Shown: one piece after another, positions 42,221 to 51,518 of the stretch
Layout: every line of letters begins with the position of its first letter
Position numbering within the stretch: the first letter of the stretch is position 1
Assembly: GCA_947167155.1 (NCBI GenBank)
Contig: CAMVHB010000009.1
Location: forward strand, 1-55,906
Reading direction: 5' to 3'
From: an uncultured Lachnospiraceae bacterium
Lineage (GTDB): Bacteria > Bacillota > Clostridia > Lachnospirales > Lachnospiraceae
Length of the DNA stretch: 55,906 nt
Translations under genes and position numbers: made by a program
Notes under the pieces: model-generated
What the model saw: the letters and a program-made list of their open reading frames with translations, nothing else
Database searches by the model: none
What the model was told of the DNA's origin: nothing

Positions 42221-43651
42221 ATGAAAAAATTCTTTTCAAAAATGATGCTGACGGCAGCCGCAGTGCTTGCGGCCGTAATTATTCCAAAGACTTTTGCTTC
42301 GGCAGAGGAGCCTTCTGAATGGAGCGCGGTCTTTAACGGGGATTATTATCTCAATTCTTACGCGGATCTTCGGGCAGCCTTTGGAAATGATATCAATGCG
42401 GCACTCGGCCATTATCTGACATTTGGTCTTTACGAAGGCAGGATCGCTGAACCTTCCTTTGATGTCTATTCCTACAGGAATCGTTATCTTGATCTTCGAA
42501 ATGCCTTCGGTACAAATCTTAGGGCGTTTGCTGAGCACTTCTGCAAATACGGAAAGGCTGAGGGAAGGATAGCGACAGACTGTCCGGTGATCGAAGGACC
42601 GGAGTATACAGATCCTACGGGAAATGTATATGTAGTATCCGCGGACAACAGCACCGGAATCTTTTCAGTACGGCTTTCCGATATAGTGAGCCCCTCCGGA
42701 ATCAGTAATGTTTTGTTTCCGGTATGGTCTGAGGAGAACGGACAGGATGATATCCAGTGGATCCCCGGCGACCGTCAGGCGGACGGAAGCTATTCTATGT
42801 CCTATGATGCGGCCCTTCTCGGTGGGAAGAGCGGAAAGTACATTATTCATTGCTATCTTACAGCCGGGAACGGAAATATGACCTTTATGGGAGCGACCGA
42901 GGTGACTATCCAGGTTCCCGAGACTCCTTCAAAGAAGATCTATTACGAGACCATAGGAAACGGAGTCGTAAGGGTGCATGTGGCCGGTGTTTACAATGCA
43001 CAGAATGTTGAGTTCATGGCCTGGTCCGAGGAGTACGGACAGGATGATGTAAAGGCTCATCAGGGAACTTATGAGGGTAATGGCGGAAGGTGGTTTGCAG
43101 ACATCGACTGGCACCAGCACGGACGCGGAGGGCATTTCTTCTGCCATGTCTGGGTGACCGGTCCTTCAGGCGAAAAGTACCTTTATGAGGCGACTGAATT
43201 CAACCTGACAGTGAACGGCAGCGTGAGCCAGAATGTTATCAATGATATGTCAAGCCCCACGAATTATCTTATCGCAGTTTCAAGGTATGATTTTGAGACC
43301 ACGGTATATCAGGGCAGCAGAGGAAACTGGACACCCGTTCGGATAATGGGCTGTACTGTCGGTGAGACAGGAAGCCGTACACCTTCCGGTACCTACAAGA
43401 TAGAGTCAAAGGGATACTCCTTCAGCGGACCGAAGAATGCGGCTTATCCGGATTATACCTGCTATTATTATTCGGGTTTTATTGGTTCGACTTACATGTT
43501 CCATTCGGTGCTTTACAAGCCGGGAACCTTTGAGATCATAGACAACAGTATGGGCGAGGATGTTTCACACGGCTGCATCAGGCTGCTCCTCGACGACGCG
43601 GATTTCATCTACAGGAATATACCTCTTGGTACAAAAGTATACATTTATTGA
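42221..43651 (+). CDS. Secreted L,D-transpeptidase with tandem N-terminal repeats and Bsp-like domains
   Basis: A 476-residue exported protein. The signal peptide (MKKFFSKMMLTAAAVLAAVI) ends near TFASAEE. Two tandem repeats of about 40 residues follow (YLNSYADLRAAFGNDINAAL and YRNRYLDLRNAFGTNLRAFA, each ending EGRIA), then two GBS-Bsp-like beta domains, each with PVWSEENGQDD or AWSEEYGQDD. A C-terminal YkuD domain carries the catalytic SHGCIRL. Family members form 3-3 cross-links or attach proteins in peptidoglycan. ATG 42221 follows AAAGGGGGG. It splits serC from serA. The stop overlaps the first base group of a folded repeat. Confidence 0.9.
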   Translation: MKKFFSKMMLTAAAVLAAVIIPKTFASAEEPSEWSAVFNGDYYLNSYADLRAAFGNDINAALGHYLTFGLYEGRIAEPSFDVYSYRNRYLDLRNAFGTNLRAFAEHFCKYGKAEGRIATDCPVIEGPEYTDPTGNVYVVSADNSTGIFSVRLSDIVSPSGISNVLFPVWSEENGQDDIQWIPGDRQADGSYSMSYDAALLGGKSGKYIIHCYLTAGNGNMTFMGATEVTIQVPETPSKKIYYETIGNGVVRVHVAGVYNAQNVEFMAWSEEYGQDDVKAHQGTYEGNGGRWFADIDWHQHGRGGHFFCHVWVTGPSGEKYLYEATEFNLTVNGSVSQNVINDMSSPTNYLIAVSRYDFETTVYQGSRGNWTPVRIMGCTVGETGSRTPSGTYKIESKGYSFSGPKNAAYPDYTCYYYSGFIGSTYMFHSVLYKPGTFEIIDNSMGEDVSHGCIRLLLDDADFIYRNIPLGTKVYIY

Positions 43652-43799
43652 TATTCACCACAACGAAGACTAAGGCGCTTTGAGATGCTTGCATCTCAAA
43701 GTGTCTAAGTCTTCGTTGTGGCCTGGCAGCGAAGCTGCCGGGAATTTCAGAAAACGAGCGGTCCGAAGGGACGCGAGTCTTCTGAAATTTGAATATCAA
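43648..43799. repeat. 152-bp cloverleaf-type palindromic element
   Basis: Outer arms TTGATATTC (43648-43656) and GAATATCAA (43791-43799) are perfect inverted repeats. Inside lie three hairpins: a long one with 31-base arms and three mismatches (43658-43721), GGCAGC-GAA-GCTGCC (43725-43739), and AATTTCAGAA/TTCTGAAATT (43743-43789) enclosing GTCC-GAAG-GGAC. The whole folds as a four-way junction. It overlaps the transpeptidase stop codon and ends 30 bases before serA. Confidence 0.8.
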
Positions 43800-43829
43800 A
43801 ACAGCAAAAATAAAAAGAAGGAGATTACA

Positions 43830-44993
43830 ATGTATCTTTACAACTGCCTAAACAATATTTCAGATGTGGGCCTCGACCTTTTTACCCATGACTATAAGGA
43901 GACCGACGCATCGGAAGACGCTGACGTGATCCTCGTGCGCTCCGCAAAGATGCACGAAATGGAGTTTGCTGACAAGCTTGTCGCTATAGCCCGTGCAGGT
44001 GCCGGCACGAACAATATCCCGCTTGAAAAATGCGCGGACAAGGGTATCGTCGTCTTCAACACCCCGGGCGCGAACGCAAATGCGGTAAAGGAGCTTGTTC
44101 TTACCGGAATGCTCCTTGCAAGCAGGGACATCATCGGCGGAAACAGATGGGTTGACGAAAACGCGGCGAATTCTGATATCGCAAAGGATATGGAAAAGGC
44201 GAAGAAGAGCTTTGCAGGGACTGAGATCGCCGGGAAGAAGCTCGGCGTCATAGGTCTTGGCGCAATTGGAATAAGGGTTGCAAATGCCGCGCTTGCCCTT
44301 GGAATGGATGTTTACGGCTATGATCCTTATCTTTCGGTAGGAGCGGCCTGGGATCTTTCCAGAGACGTGCATCACATCTCATCGGTTGATGACATCTACA
44401 GGCAGTGCGATTTCATTACTGTCCATGTTCCCCTCCTTGATTCCACAAAGGAGATGATCAATGCAGATGCTTTGTCGAAGATGAAGAACGGCGTCGTCAT
44501 ACTGAATTTCGCCCGTGATCTTCTGGTCGATGAAAAGGCTGTACTTTCTGCCATCAATTCCGGGAAGGTGAAAAGATATGTTTCGGATTTCCCCAATCCT
44601 ACAACTGCCGGACAGCGCGGAGTGATCCTCACTCCACATCTTGGAGCATCCACCGAAGAGGCCGAGGACAACTGCGCGAAGATGGCAGTAGAGGAGCTCA
44701 TGGATTTCGTAGAGAACGGGAACATCTCACACTCTGTTAATTATCCGGATTGCTCCCTTGGTGTCTGCCCTACAGTGTCAAGGGTCGCAGTCATGCACAA
44801 GAATATCAAGGGTGTCATCACTCAGTATACGAAGGTCTTCGGTGATCTTGACATAAATGTCGCTGACATGGCAAATAAGACCCGTGGCGACTACGCTTAC
44901 GCACTTCTTGATCTTGATTCTCCGATGACAGACGAGGCAGTTGAGCGGCTCAAAAAGATCCCTGAGGTCATCAGAGTGAGAGTAGTGAAATAA
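43830..44993 (+). CDS. serA: D-3-phosphoglycerate dehydrogenase
   Basis: A 387-residue NAD-dependent 2-hydroxyacid dehydrogenase with the Rossmann motif GVIGLGAIGIRVANAAL (about residue 140), catalytic His/Glu region LTPHLGASTEEAEDN, and a C-terminal ACT domain (NIKGVITQYTKVFGDLDINV) likely sensing serine. It makes 3-phosphohydroxypyruvate for SerC. ATG 43830 follows AAGGAG; an open frame reaching back to 43680 crosses the palindromic element and is not coding. DUF1015 follows. Confidence 0.95.
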   Translation: MYLYNCLNNISDVGLDLFTHDYKETDASEDADVILVRSAKMHEMEFADKLVAIARAGAGTNNIPLEKCADKGIVVFNTPGANANAVKELVLTGMLLASRDIIGGNRWVDENAANSDIAKDMEKAKKSFAGTEIAGKKLGVIGLGAIGIRVANAALALGMDVYGYDPYLSVGAAWDLSRDVHHISSVDDIYRQCDFITVHVPLLDSTKEMINADALSKMKNGVVILNFARDLLVDEKAVLSAINSGKVKRYVSDFPNPTTAGQRGVILTPHLGASTEEAEDNCAKMAVEELMDFVENGNISHSVNYPDCSLGVCPTVSRVAVMHKNIKGVITQYTKVFGDLDINVADMANKTRGDYAYALLDLDSPMTDEAVERLKKIPEVIRVRVVK

Positions 44994-45012
44994 TCTTTTT
45001 TGGGAGTTTGAT

Positions 45013-46281
45013 ATGGCGGATATAAGACCGTTTCGGGCGATTCGTCCGACAGACAATGAAAAGGCGGCGGAGATTGCGGCCCTGCCCTATGATGTAGTAG
45101 ATCTTAATGAGGCGGAGGATGCCGTAAAACGGCATCCTCTCTCTTTCCTGTCTATAGACAGGCCGGAGATGCATTTTCCGAAGGGGACCGACCCCTATTC
45201 GCACGAAGTCTATCTGAAGGCAGCAGAGCTTCTCAAAAAATATGTATCAGACAAGGTTTACATAAAGGATGATGAGCCCTGCTATTATATCTATGAGCTC
45301 ACCATGGACGGCCGGGTGCAAAACGGCATCGTCGCAAAGGCTTCAGTTGATGACTATCAGAACAATGTCATCAAAAAGCATGAGAACACGAGAAAGGAAA
45401 AGGAGATCGACAGGACAAATCATGTAGACATTACAAATGCCCAGACAGGACCTATCTTCCTTGCCTACAGAAAAAACGAGGGGCTTTCAAAAAAGGTTTT
45501 TGAGCTCAAGAATGAAGACAATCTCCTTTACGACTTCACTCATGAAAACGGGGTGAGGAACAGAGCCTTCATCGTGAAGGAGCCTTCAGACGTTGAATTC
45601 ATACAGGATACCTTTTCAAAGATTCCCGCCATATATATAGCTGACGGCCATCACAGGGCAGCTTCGGCGGTCTCTGTTTCCATGAAGAGAAGAGAGGAGA
45701 ATCCGGGATATACAGGAGATGAGGAATTCAATCATTTCCTCTCGGTCCTCTTCCCCGATGAGGAACTTCGGATATTCGACTACAATCGGGTAGTAAAGGA
45801 TCTTAACGGGAGGAGTGAGGAGGAGTTTCTTGAGGAGCTCAATAAAAGGTGCGTCCTTGTTTCATCCGGTACGGGATATGAATATCCTGCCGAAAAGGGG
45901 CAGTTCTCAGTTTATCTTCCAGGGAAGGATGTTTTCTACATCTTTTCATTTTCAAAGGATGATATGGACAGAGTTAAGGACGATCCCGTGAAGGGTCTTG
46001 ATGTATCGCTTCTTCAGGATATGATACTTGATCCAATCCTTGGGATCAAAGACCCAAGGACCGACAAAAGGATCGATTTTGTCGGAGGAATAAGAGGTTA
46101 TGAGGAATTAAAGAGACTCTGCAGAGAAGAGGGGGATGAAGGCTTCTCGGTCGCATTTGGAATGTATCCGACCTCCATGGAGGAGCTCTTTGATGTCGCT
46201 GACAAGGGGCTTTTGATGCCGCCGAAGTCCACCTGGTTTGAGCCGAAGCTTTTGTCAGGATTGTTTGTGCACGAATTATGA
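45013..46281 (+). CDS. DUF1015-family protein
   Basis: A 422-residue cytoplasmic protein starting IRPFRAIRPTDNEKAAEIAA then LPYDVVDLNEA, with the conserved central motif YIADGHHRAASAVSV and the end MPPKSTWFEPKLLSGLF. All are hallmarks of DUF1015. In many Firmicutes, as I recall, it lies beside serA and serC, as here. The GHHR motif resembles ParB/SerK-type kinases, and no phosphoserine phosphatase gene is in the window, so a role in the final serine step or serine phosphate metabolism is an attractive inference. Function is not established. Confidence 0.85.
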   Translation: MADIRPFRAIRPTDNEKAAEIAALPYDVVDLNEAEDAVKRHPLSFLSIDRPEMHFPKGTDPYSHEVYLKAAELLKKYVSDKVYIKDDEPCYYIYELTMDGRVQNGIVAKASVDDYQNNVIKKHENTRKEKEIDRTNHVDITNAQTGPIFLAYRKNEGLSKKVFELKNEDNLLYDFTHENGVRNRAFIVKEPSDVEFIQDTFSKIPAIYIADGHHRAASAVSVSMKRREENPGYTGDEEFNHFLSVLFPDEELRIFDYNRVVKDLNGRSEEEFLEELNKRCVLVSSGTGYEYPAEKGQFSVYLPGKDVFYIFSFSKDDMDRVKDDPVKGLDVSLLQDMILDPILGIKDPRTDKRIDFVGGIRGYEELKRLCREEGDEGFSVAFGMYPTSMEELFDVADKGLLMPPKSTWFEPKLLSGLFVHEL

Positions 46282-46292
46282 TAGAGGAAAAA

Positions 46293-49202
46293 ATGAATAA
46301 TATACCCGCTGCGTATGAACTCATAAAAGAAGATGATATAACTGACATCCGTTCAAAGGGGCTCCTTCTTCGCCACAAAAAAAGCGGAGCAAGGGTTGTC
46401 ATTATAGAAAATGATGATCCAAACAAGGTCTTTTATATAGGCTTTAGGACTCCCGTTTCAGATTCCACCGGTGTGCCCCATATCATCGAGCATTCCGTCC
46501 TTTGCGGCTCAGAGAAGTATCCCGTAAAGGACCCCTTCATAGAGCTTGCGAAGGGCTCCATAAATACATTCTTGAATGCCATGACCTATCCCGACAAGAC
46601 GGTCTATCCTGTTGCGAGTACGAACGACAAGGATTTCAAAAACCTGATGGACGTCTATATGGATGCGGTCCTTCATCCTTTGATCTATAAGCGAAAGGAG
46701 ATATTCTCCCAGGAGGGCTGGCACTATGAGATGGAGGATGAAAACAGCGAGCTTTCCTTAAACGGTGTTGTATACAACGAGATGAAAGGTGCCTTCTCAT
46801 CTCCCGATGATGTTCTTTCAAGAGAGATAATGAGCTCCCTCTTCCCGGATACCACCTATTACTTTGAGTCGGGCGGCGATCCCGGGGTGATACCGTCTCT
46901 TTCCTATGAAGCCTTCATCGATTTCCACAGGAGATATTATCATCCCGTGAACTCCTATATCTATCTCTACGGAGACTGCGATATGGAGGAGAGGCTTTTA
47001 TATCTTGACCGCGAGTATCTCTCGAAATACGAAAGGATCGAGCTTGACTCAACGGTCAAAGTTCAGGCACCGTTTTCAGAGATCAAAAAGGTTGAGAAGG
47101 ATTATCCGATAGAGTCGGGGAGCGATACAGAGGAGAAGACCTATATCTCATTGAACAAGGTGATAGGAGAGGGGGATATCCTTTTCCATACCGCATTTGA
47201 GATACTTGACCAGGTTCTCCTCAATTCCCCCGCAGCACCGCTTCGCATCGCGCTTTCAAAAGCAGGAATTGCGACAGATATAATGGGCGGCTTTGACACT
47301 TCGACCATTCAGCCTACATTTACGATAGAGCTGAAGGGCTCTGATGAAAAGCATCTCGACCGCTTCCTTTCGATAGTTAATGATGTTCTTTCAGAGCAGG
47401 TTGAAAAGGGGATAGACAAAAAGGCACTGTCCGGCGCACTCAACGTTTCCGAGTTCCGGTTCAGGGAGGCGGATTTTGGCTCATACCCGAAAGGTCTTGT
47501 CTACGGTCTTTCGATCCTTGATACCTGGCTTTATGACGACATGAGACCTTTTGACCTTCTGCACGGTGTCTCGACCTACAAGTCTCTTCGAAAGAAGCTT
47601 GACACGGGTTATTTTGAGGAGATCACAAAGAAGTATCTTCTTGACAATCTCCACGCTTCGATACTTATCTTAAAGCCGAAGCCCGGGCTCTCAGCGGAAA
47701 GAGAACAGGCCCTTTCAAAGAAGCTTTCAGAGAAAAAGGCAGCCCTTGACAAAGAGGAACTTTTCGCTCTTTGTGAGGATACGAAAAAGCTGAAGGAATT
47801 TCAGTCTGCGCCTGACACAGAAGAAGACCTTCTCACTATTCCTATGCTCGAGAGAAAGGATCTTCGAAGAAAGATAAGGCCGTACAAAAACAAGGCCGAA
47901 GATGTTCATGGTATCACTGTCGTGTCTCATGACTATGTGACGAACGGGATACACTATCTTGAGATGCTTTTTGATATTACCGATATGAAGGCAGAGGATC
48001 TTCCTTTCGTTTCCTTCTTCTCAAAGGCTCTCGCGCTCGTTGATACGCGCGACAAGAGTTACGCCGATCTTGCAAACGAGATCTACCTCCACACAGGCGG
48101 GATAGCAAGCGACACCTCTTTTGTCACATCCTACAAGGACAATGAAGCAAAGCTCTATTTCAAGGTAAAGGGAAAATTCTTCTACGAAGAAAGCAAAAAT
48201 GCTTTCTCACTCATCAGAGAAATAATGGAGCGATCCGACTTTTCCGATACCGGAAGGCTTGAGGAACTTCTGAAGCAGGACTTTGCTGCTTTTCAGGAGA
48301 GATTTATGACAGCGGGACATTCCGCAGCCGTTTCAAGGGTGAGCTCATATTATTCAAAGAAGGGTGTGAAGGCGGAGCTGATGGGAGGAGTCGACTATTA
48401 CAATTTCGTAAAGACGATGCTTTCCGATTACAGAAACAAAAAGGACGCTCTTTCAAAGAAGCTCGAGTCACTCAAGAAGGAGATATTCAGAAAAGACAAT
48501 ATCATCATTTCGTCGACCATGGAGGAGGGAAATGACGATGGGCTTTCTTCATTCCTTGAAGACCTTTCTTCCTTCCTTTCTGATGAAAGACCTGAAATTT
48601 CAAAAGAAGAGATAGTTCCCGAAAGAAAGAATGAGGGGCTTTCAACAGCAGCAGCTGTTCAATATGTCGCAAGGGGAGGGAATTTCCTTCGTGACGGCGG
48701 AAAGTATACCGGCGCCTTTGAGGTTCTTAGGACTATACTCTCGCTCGATCATTTCTGGCAGAACATCAGAGTACTCGGCGGTGCCTACGGATGCATGAGC
48801 TCCTTTGCGCGCTCCGGCGAGATGCACTTCGTCTCATACAGGGATCCTCATCTTCAAAGGACAAACGGTGTATTTGAGAAAACGGCTGATTTCATAGAGA
48901 ATTTTGATGTGTCAGAGCGCGATATGACAAAATTCGTCATAGGCACGATCGGCGGCATCGATGTGCCAAAGACTCCTCTCATGGACGGAAGGCGTTCCAT
49001 GATCCATTACCTTTCCGGGCTTTCCGATGAAGAGGTACAAAAGACAAGAGACGAGATCCTTGACGCGCAGCCCTCTGACATCAGAGCGCTTTCTCCAATG
49101 ATCAAAAAAGTAATGGGGCAGGATTATCTTTGTGTCATAGGAAATGAAGAAAAGATCAAGAAAGAAGAAAAGCTTTTCATGAAGGTGGAGGCACTTCTCT
49201 GA
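46293..49202 (+). CDS. M16C zinc peptidase (presequence-protease-like)
   Basis: A 969-residue peptidase of the PreP/Cym1 type. The inverted zinc motif HIIEH (within GVPHIIEHSVLCGSEKYPVK) is near the N-terminus, with the downstream Glu in YNEMKGAFSSPDD. Four M16 half-domains in one chain form a closed chamber that degrades short unstructured peptides. ATG 46293 follows AGAGGA; an in-frame ATG at 46278 overlaps the previous stop but lacks a site. No signal peptide, so cytoplasmic. The stop overlaps the era start region. Confidence 0.92.
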   Translation: MNNIPAAYELIKEDDITDIRSKGLLLRHKKSGARVVIIENDDPNKVFYIGFRTPVSDSTGVPHIIEHSVLCGSEKYPVKDPFIELAKGSINTFLNAMTYPDKTVYPVASTNDKDFKNLMDVYMDAVLHPLIYKRKEIFSQEGWHYEMEDENSELSLNGVVYNEMKGAFSSPDDVLSREIMSSLFPDTTYYFESGGDPGVIPSLSYEAFIDFHRRYYHPVNSYIYLYGDCDMEERLLYLDREYLSKYERIELDSTVKVQAPFSEIKKVEKDYPIESGSDTEEKTYISLNKVIGEGDILFHTAFEILDQVLLNSPAAPLRIALSKAGIATDIMGGFDTSTIQPTFTIELKGSDEKHLDRFLSIVNDVLSEQVEKGIDKKALSGALNVSEFRFREADFGSYPKGLVYGLSILDTWLYDDMRPFDLLHGVSTYKSLRKKLDTGYFEEITKKYLLDNLHASILILKPKPGLSAEREQALSKKLSEKKAALDKEELFALCEDTKKLKEFQSAPDTEEDLLTIPMLERKDLRRKIRPYKNKAEDVHGITVVSHDYVTNGIHYLEMLFDITDMKAEDLPFVSFFSKALALVDTRDKSYADLANEIYLHTGGIASDTSFVTSYKDNEAKLYFKVKGKFFYEESKNAFSLIREIMERSDFSDTGRLEELLKQDFAAFQERFMTAGHSAAVSRVSSYYSKKGVKAELMGGVDYYNFVKTMLSDYRNKKDALSKKLESLKKEIFRKDNIIISSTMEEGNDDGLSSFLEDLSSFLSDERPEISKEEIVPERKNEGLSTAAAVQYVARGGNFLRDGGKYTGAFEVLRTILSLDHFWQNIRVLGGAYGCMSSFARSGEMHFVSYRDPHLQRTNGVFEKTADFIENFDVSERDMTKFVIGTIGGIDVPKTPLMDGRRSMIHYLSGLSDEEVQKTRDEILDAQPSDIRALSPMIKKVMGQDYLCVIGNEEKIKKEEKLFMKVEALL

Positions 49203-50107
49203 TGGAAAAAAAGAGCGGCTTTGTTTCGGTCATCGGAAGACCGAATGTGGGAAAATCCACTCTGATGAATATGATAGTCGAGGAAAAGATCACGATTACC
49301 TCAGACAAGCCCCAGACCACGAGAAACAGGATAAGGTGCATATATACAGATCCTGATCGCGGGCAGATCGTATTCTCCGACACCCCCGGTATCCAGAAGC
49401 CGAAGAATTCTCTCGGACGCTATATGGAGGGAGTGACTGATACTTCCGTGAAGGACTGCGATCTTATCCTTTGGATGATCGAGCCTGACAGCTTCGTAGG
49501 CACGAAGGATTCTTTGATCGCTTCAAAGCTCATTGATATCACGGTCCCTGTTATTCTCGTCATAAACAAGATCGACAGGATAAAAAAAGAAAAGATACTT
49601 CCGGTGATCGAAGCCTTCAAGGATCTCTTCCCCTTCAGGGCCATTATCCCGATTTCGGCGAGAACGGGAGAGGGCGTCCCGGAGCTTCTTGATGAATTGT
49701 TTATGGCGCTTCCAAAAGGTCCGGCATACTTCCCCGAAGATGAGATCACGGATCAGCCGATCCGCCAGATAGTCGCTGAGATGATAAGGGAGAAGGCGCT
49801 CACACTTCTTTCCGAGGAGATACCCCACGGGATAGCTGTCGTGATCGAGAGCTTCCGTGAGAATGAGGAGAATAATGTCACAGACATTGACGCGTTGATC
49901 TACTGTGAGAAGGAGAGTCACAAGGGCATCATCATCGGGAAGGGTGGCTCCATGATCAAAAAGATTGGTCATGATGCAAGGCTTGAGATAGAAAAGCTTC
50001 TTTCAAACAGGGTCTATCTTACCCTCAATGTAAAGGTGAAGAAGAACTGGAGACAGAGCGACATACTCATCAAAAACTTTGGCTACAAAAAGGAGGACGA
50101 AGCCTGA
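49202..50107 (+). CDS. era: GTPase Era
   Basis: A 301-residue ribosome-assembly GTPase. G1 GRPNVGKSTLMN, G3 DTPGIQ, G4 NKIDR and G5 SARTGEG are intact, followed by a C-terminal KH domain (GIIIGKGGSMIKKIG). It binds the 3' end of 16S rRNA. It is followed directly by recO, the classical Firmicute order. Confidence 0.97.
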   Translation: MEKKSGFVSVIGRPNVGKSTLMNMIVEEKITITSDKPQTTRNRIRCIYTDPDRGQIVFSDTPGIQKPKNSLGRYMEGVTDTSVKDCDLILWMIEPDSFVGTKDSLIASKLIDITVPVILVINKIDRIKKEKILPVIEAFKDLFPFRAIIPISARTGEGVPELLDELFMALPKGPAYFPEDEITDQPIRQIVAEMIREKALTLLSEEIPHGIAVVIESFRENEENNVTDIDALIYCEKESHKGIIIGKGGSMIKKIGHDARLEIEKLLSNRVYLTLNVKVKKNWRQSDILIKNFGYKKEDEA

Positions 50108-50108
50108 T

Positions 50109-50759
50109 TTGGAAGGGACTCTTGTCGTAAATGGAATGATAATAAGCTCCTCAGATACCGGAGAAAATGACAAGAGGATAGTTCTCCTTACAAGAGAGAG
50201 GGGAAAGGTCACGGCATTTGCAAACGGGGCGAGGCGACCCACAAGCCACCTCCTTTCTGCAGTGAAGGTCTTTTCATATGGCGAGTTTGAGCTCTTTCCG
50301 GGAAGGAATTCAAATACGCTGCGGAAGGCTGTGATCCGCGAGTATTTTCCGTCTCTTACCGAGGACCTTGACAGGATAATGGCAGCAAGCTTTTTTGCAG
50401 AGGTCGCGGAATACTATTCTCTTGAAAACGCGGACGAGCGGGAACGGCTGAAGCTTCTTTATCGTACCTTTCAGGCTCTCTCATCCGGGAGGTTTTCAAT
50501 AAGGCTCATAAAGAATATCTATCTCGTCCGTACAATGGCATTGAACGGCGAGTACAAAAGCGCTTTTTCGGAGAAGTTAAGCGAAAGCGAGGCTGTGATG
50601 TCAGCGTTTTACTGCGCCGAGAAAAATCCTATAGAGTCGCTTTATTCCTTTGCATTGTCAGAGGAAGCCGAGGCTGAGTTTGAGAGGGTAGTCACGGACC
50701 TTAGAAAAAAATTTATGGAACACACCTTCAAGTCCGAATCATTCATTCTTTCAGTATGA
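50109..50759 (+). CDS. recO: DNA repair protein RecO
   Basis: A protein of about 216 residues with the OB-fold opening TLVVNGMIISSSDTGENDKR then IVLLTRERGKVTAFANGAR, typical of RecO, and a helical C-terminus. The cysteine zinc site of many RecO proteins is absent. RecO anneals DNA and loads RecA with RecR. The start is uncertain: TTG 50109 lies 12 bases behind AGGAGG, immediately after the era stop, whereas an earlier TTG (50079) lies inside era without a site. Confidence 0.88.
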   Translation: MEGTLVVNGMIISSSDTGENDKRIVLLTRERGKVTAFANGARRPTSHLLSAVKVFSYGEFELFPGRNSNTLRKAVIREYFPSLTEDLDRIMAASFFAEVAEYYSLENADERERLKLLYRTFQALSSGRFSIRLIKNIYLVRTMALNGEYKSAFSEKLSESEAVMSAFYCAEKNPIESLYSFALSEEAEAEFERVVTDLRKKFMEHTFKSESFILSV

Positions 50760-50819
50760 TTGAAAAGCTGAAGGAAAAAATGTATAATCTTTCGGATTGT
50801 TTTGAAAGAAGGGATCGTA

Positions 50820-51518
50820 ATGGCAAGAAAAAAGATGAGTAAAAAAAGAAGGAGGAGAAGAGCGAGGCTTCTATTGCTGCTTCTTATCATTCTCGCGATA
50901 GCGGTAGTCCTCATGATCCTCGCAGTCCTCAATTCAAAGGGCTTCTTTTACAAAAAAGCCGAGGTTTCCACCATCATAGTGAACAGTGACGGCTCCATTA
51001 TCGCAGAAGAGATATCAAAGACCGATGGACTGTCTCAAGGCAAGGACGATATCAAAACGAATGTCGAGAAGATGGTCGCTGACTTCAACAAGGGGCAGGG
51101 AAGCGAAAAGGTCAGGGTTGAGGCTGTAGACTTCAATGAAAAAGAGGATGAAGCTTATGTAAGGACCAGGTACACTGACAGCGAAGCATTCTCAGGCTAT
51201 ACACAGTATGATTATTTCTCAGGGACTGTGGCTGAGGCTCAGACCCGCGGGTACGACTTTGGTACCACCTTCTATCCGGTGGAAAACGGTATAGCGGGAA
51301 CGCCTGTCACGAGAGAGGAGCTCACTGATGCTTCGATCCTGAAGGTCGTGATCATAAACGACCCCACGAACATCAGGGTGAACGGGAAGATCAAGTACCT
51401 TTCAACTGAAAACACCAAACTGGTCTCGGAACGCGAATCGGGAGTCATGAGCGAGGAAGTGAATCCCAATGATGTAGCGCCGTATATCTATGTTATTTAT
51501 GAAGAGGGCAAAAAATAA
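50820..51518 (+). CDS. Unknown membrane-anchored protein
   Basis: A 232-residue protein with a strongly basic N-terminus ([18 protein letters not shown]), one membrane helix ([20 protein letters not shown]) and an extracytoplasmic domain of about 185 residues ([20 protein letters not shown] ... [19 protein letters not shown]). The domain is acidic with no cysteines and no family recognised. ATG 50820 follows GAAGGGATC; two earlier ATG codons are less likely. Its position between recO and glyQS may be conserved in Lachnospiraceae, but I cannot test this here. Confidence 0.75.
   Translation: MARKKMSKKRRRRRARLLLLLLIILAIAVVLMILAVLNSKGFFYKKAEVSTIIVNSDGSIIAEEISKTDGLSQGKDDIKTNVEKMVADFNKGQGSEKVRVEAVDFNEKEDEAYVRTRYTDSEAFSGYTQYDYFSGTVAEAQTRGYDFGTTFYPVENGIAGTPVTREELTDASILKVVIINDPTNIRVNGKIKYLSTENTKLVSERESGVMSEEVNPNDVAPYIYVIYEEGKK

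Noticed and set aside
43680-43829. Extended N-terminus for serA
   Set aside because: The extension reads through the cloverleaf repeat; the normal SerA start with a good ribosome site is at 43830.
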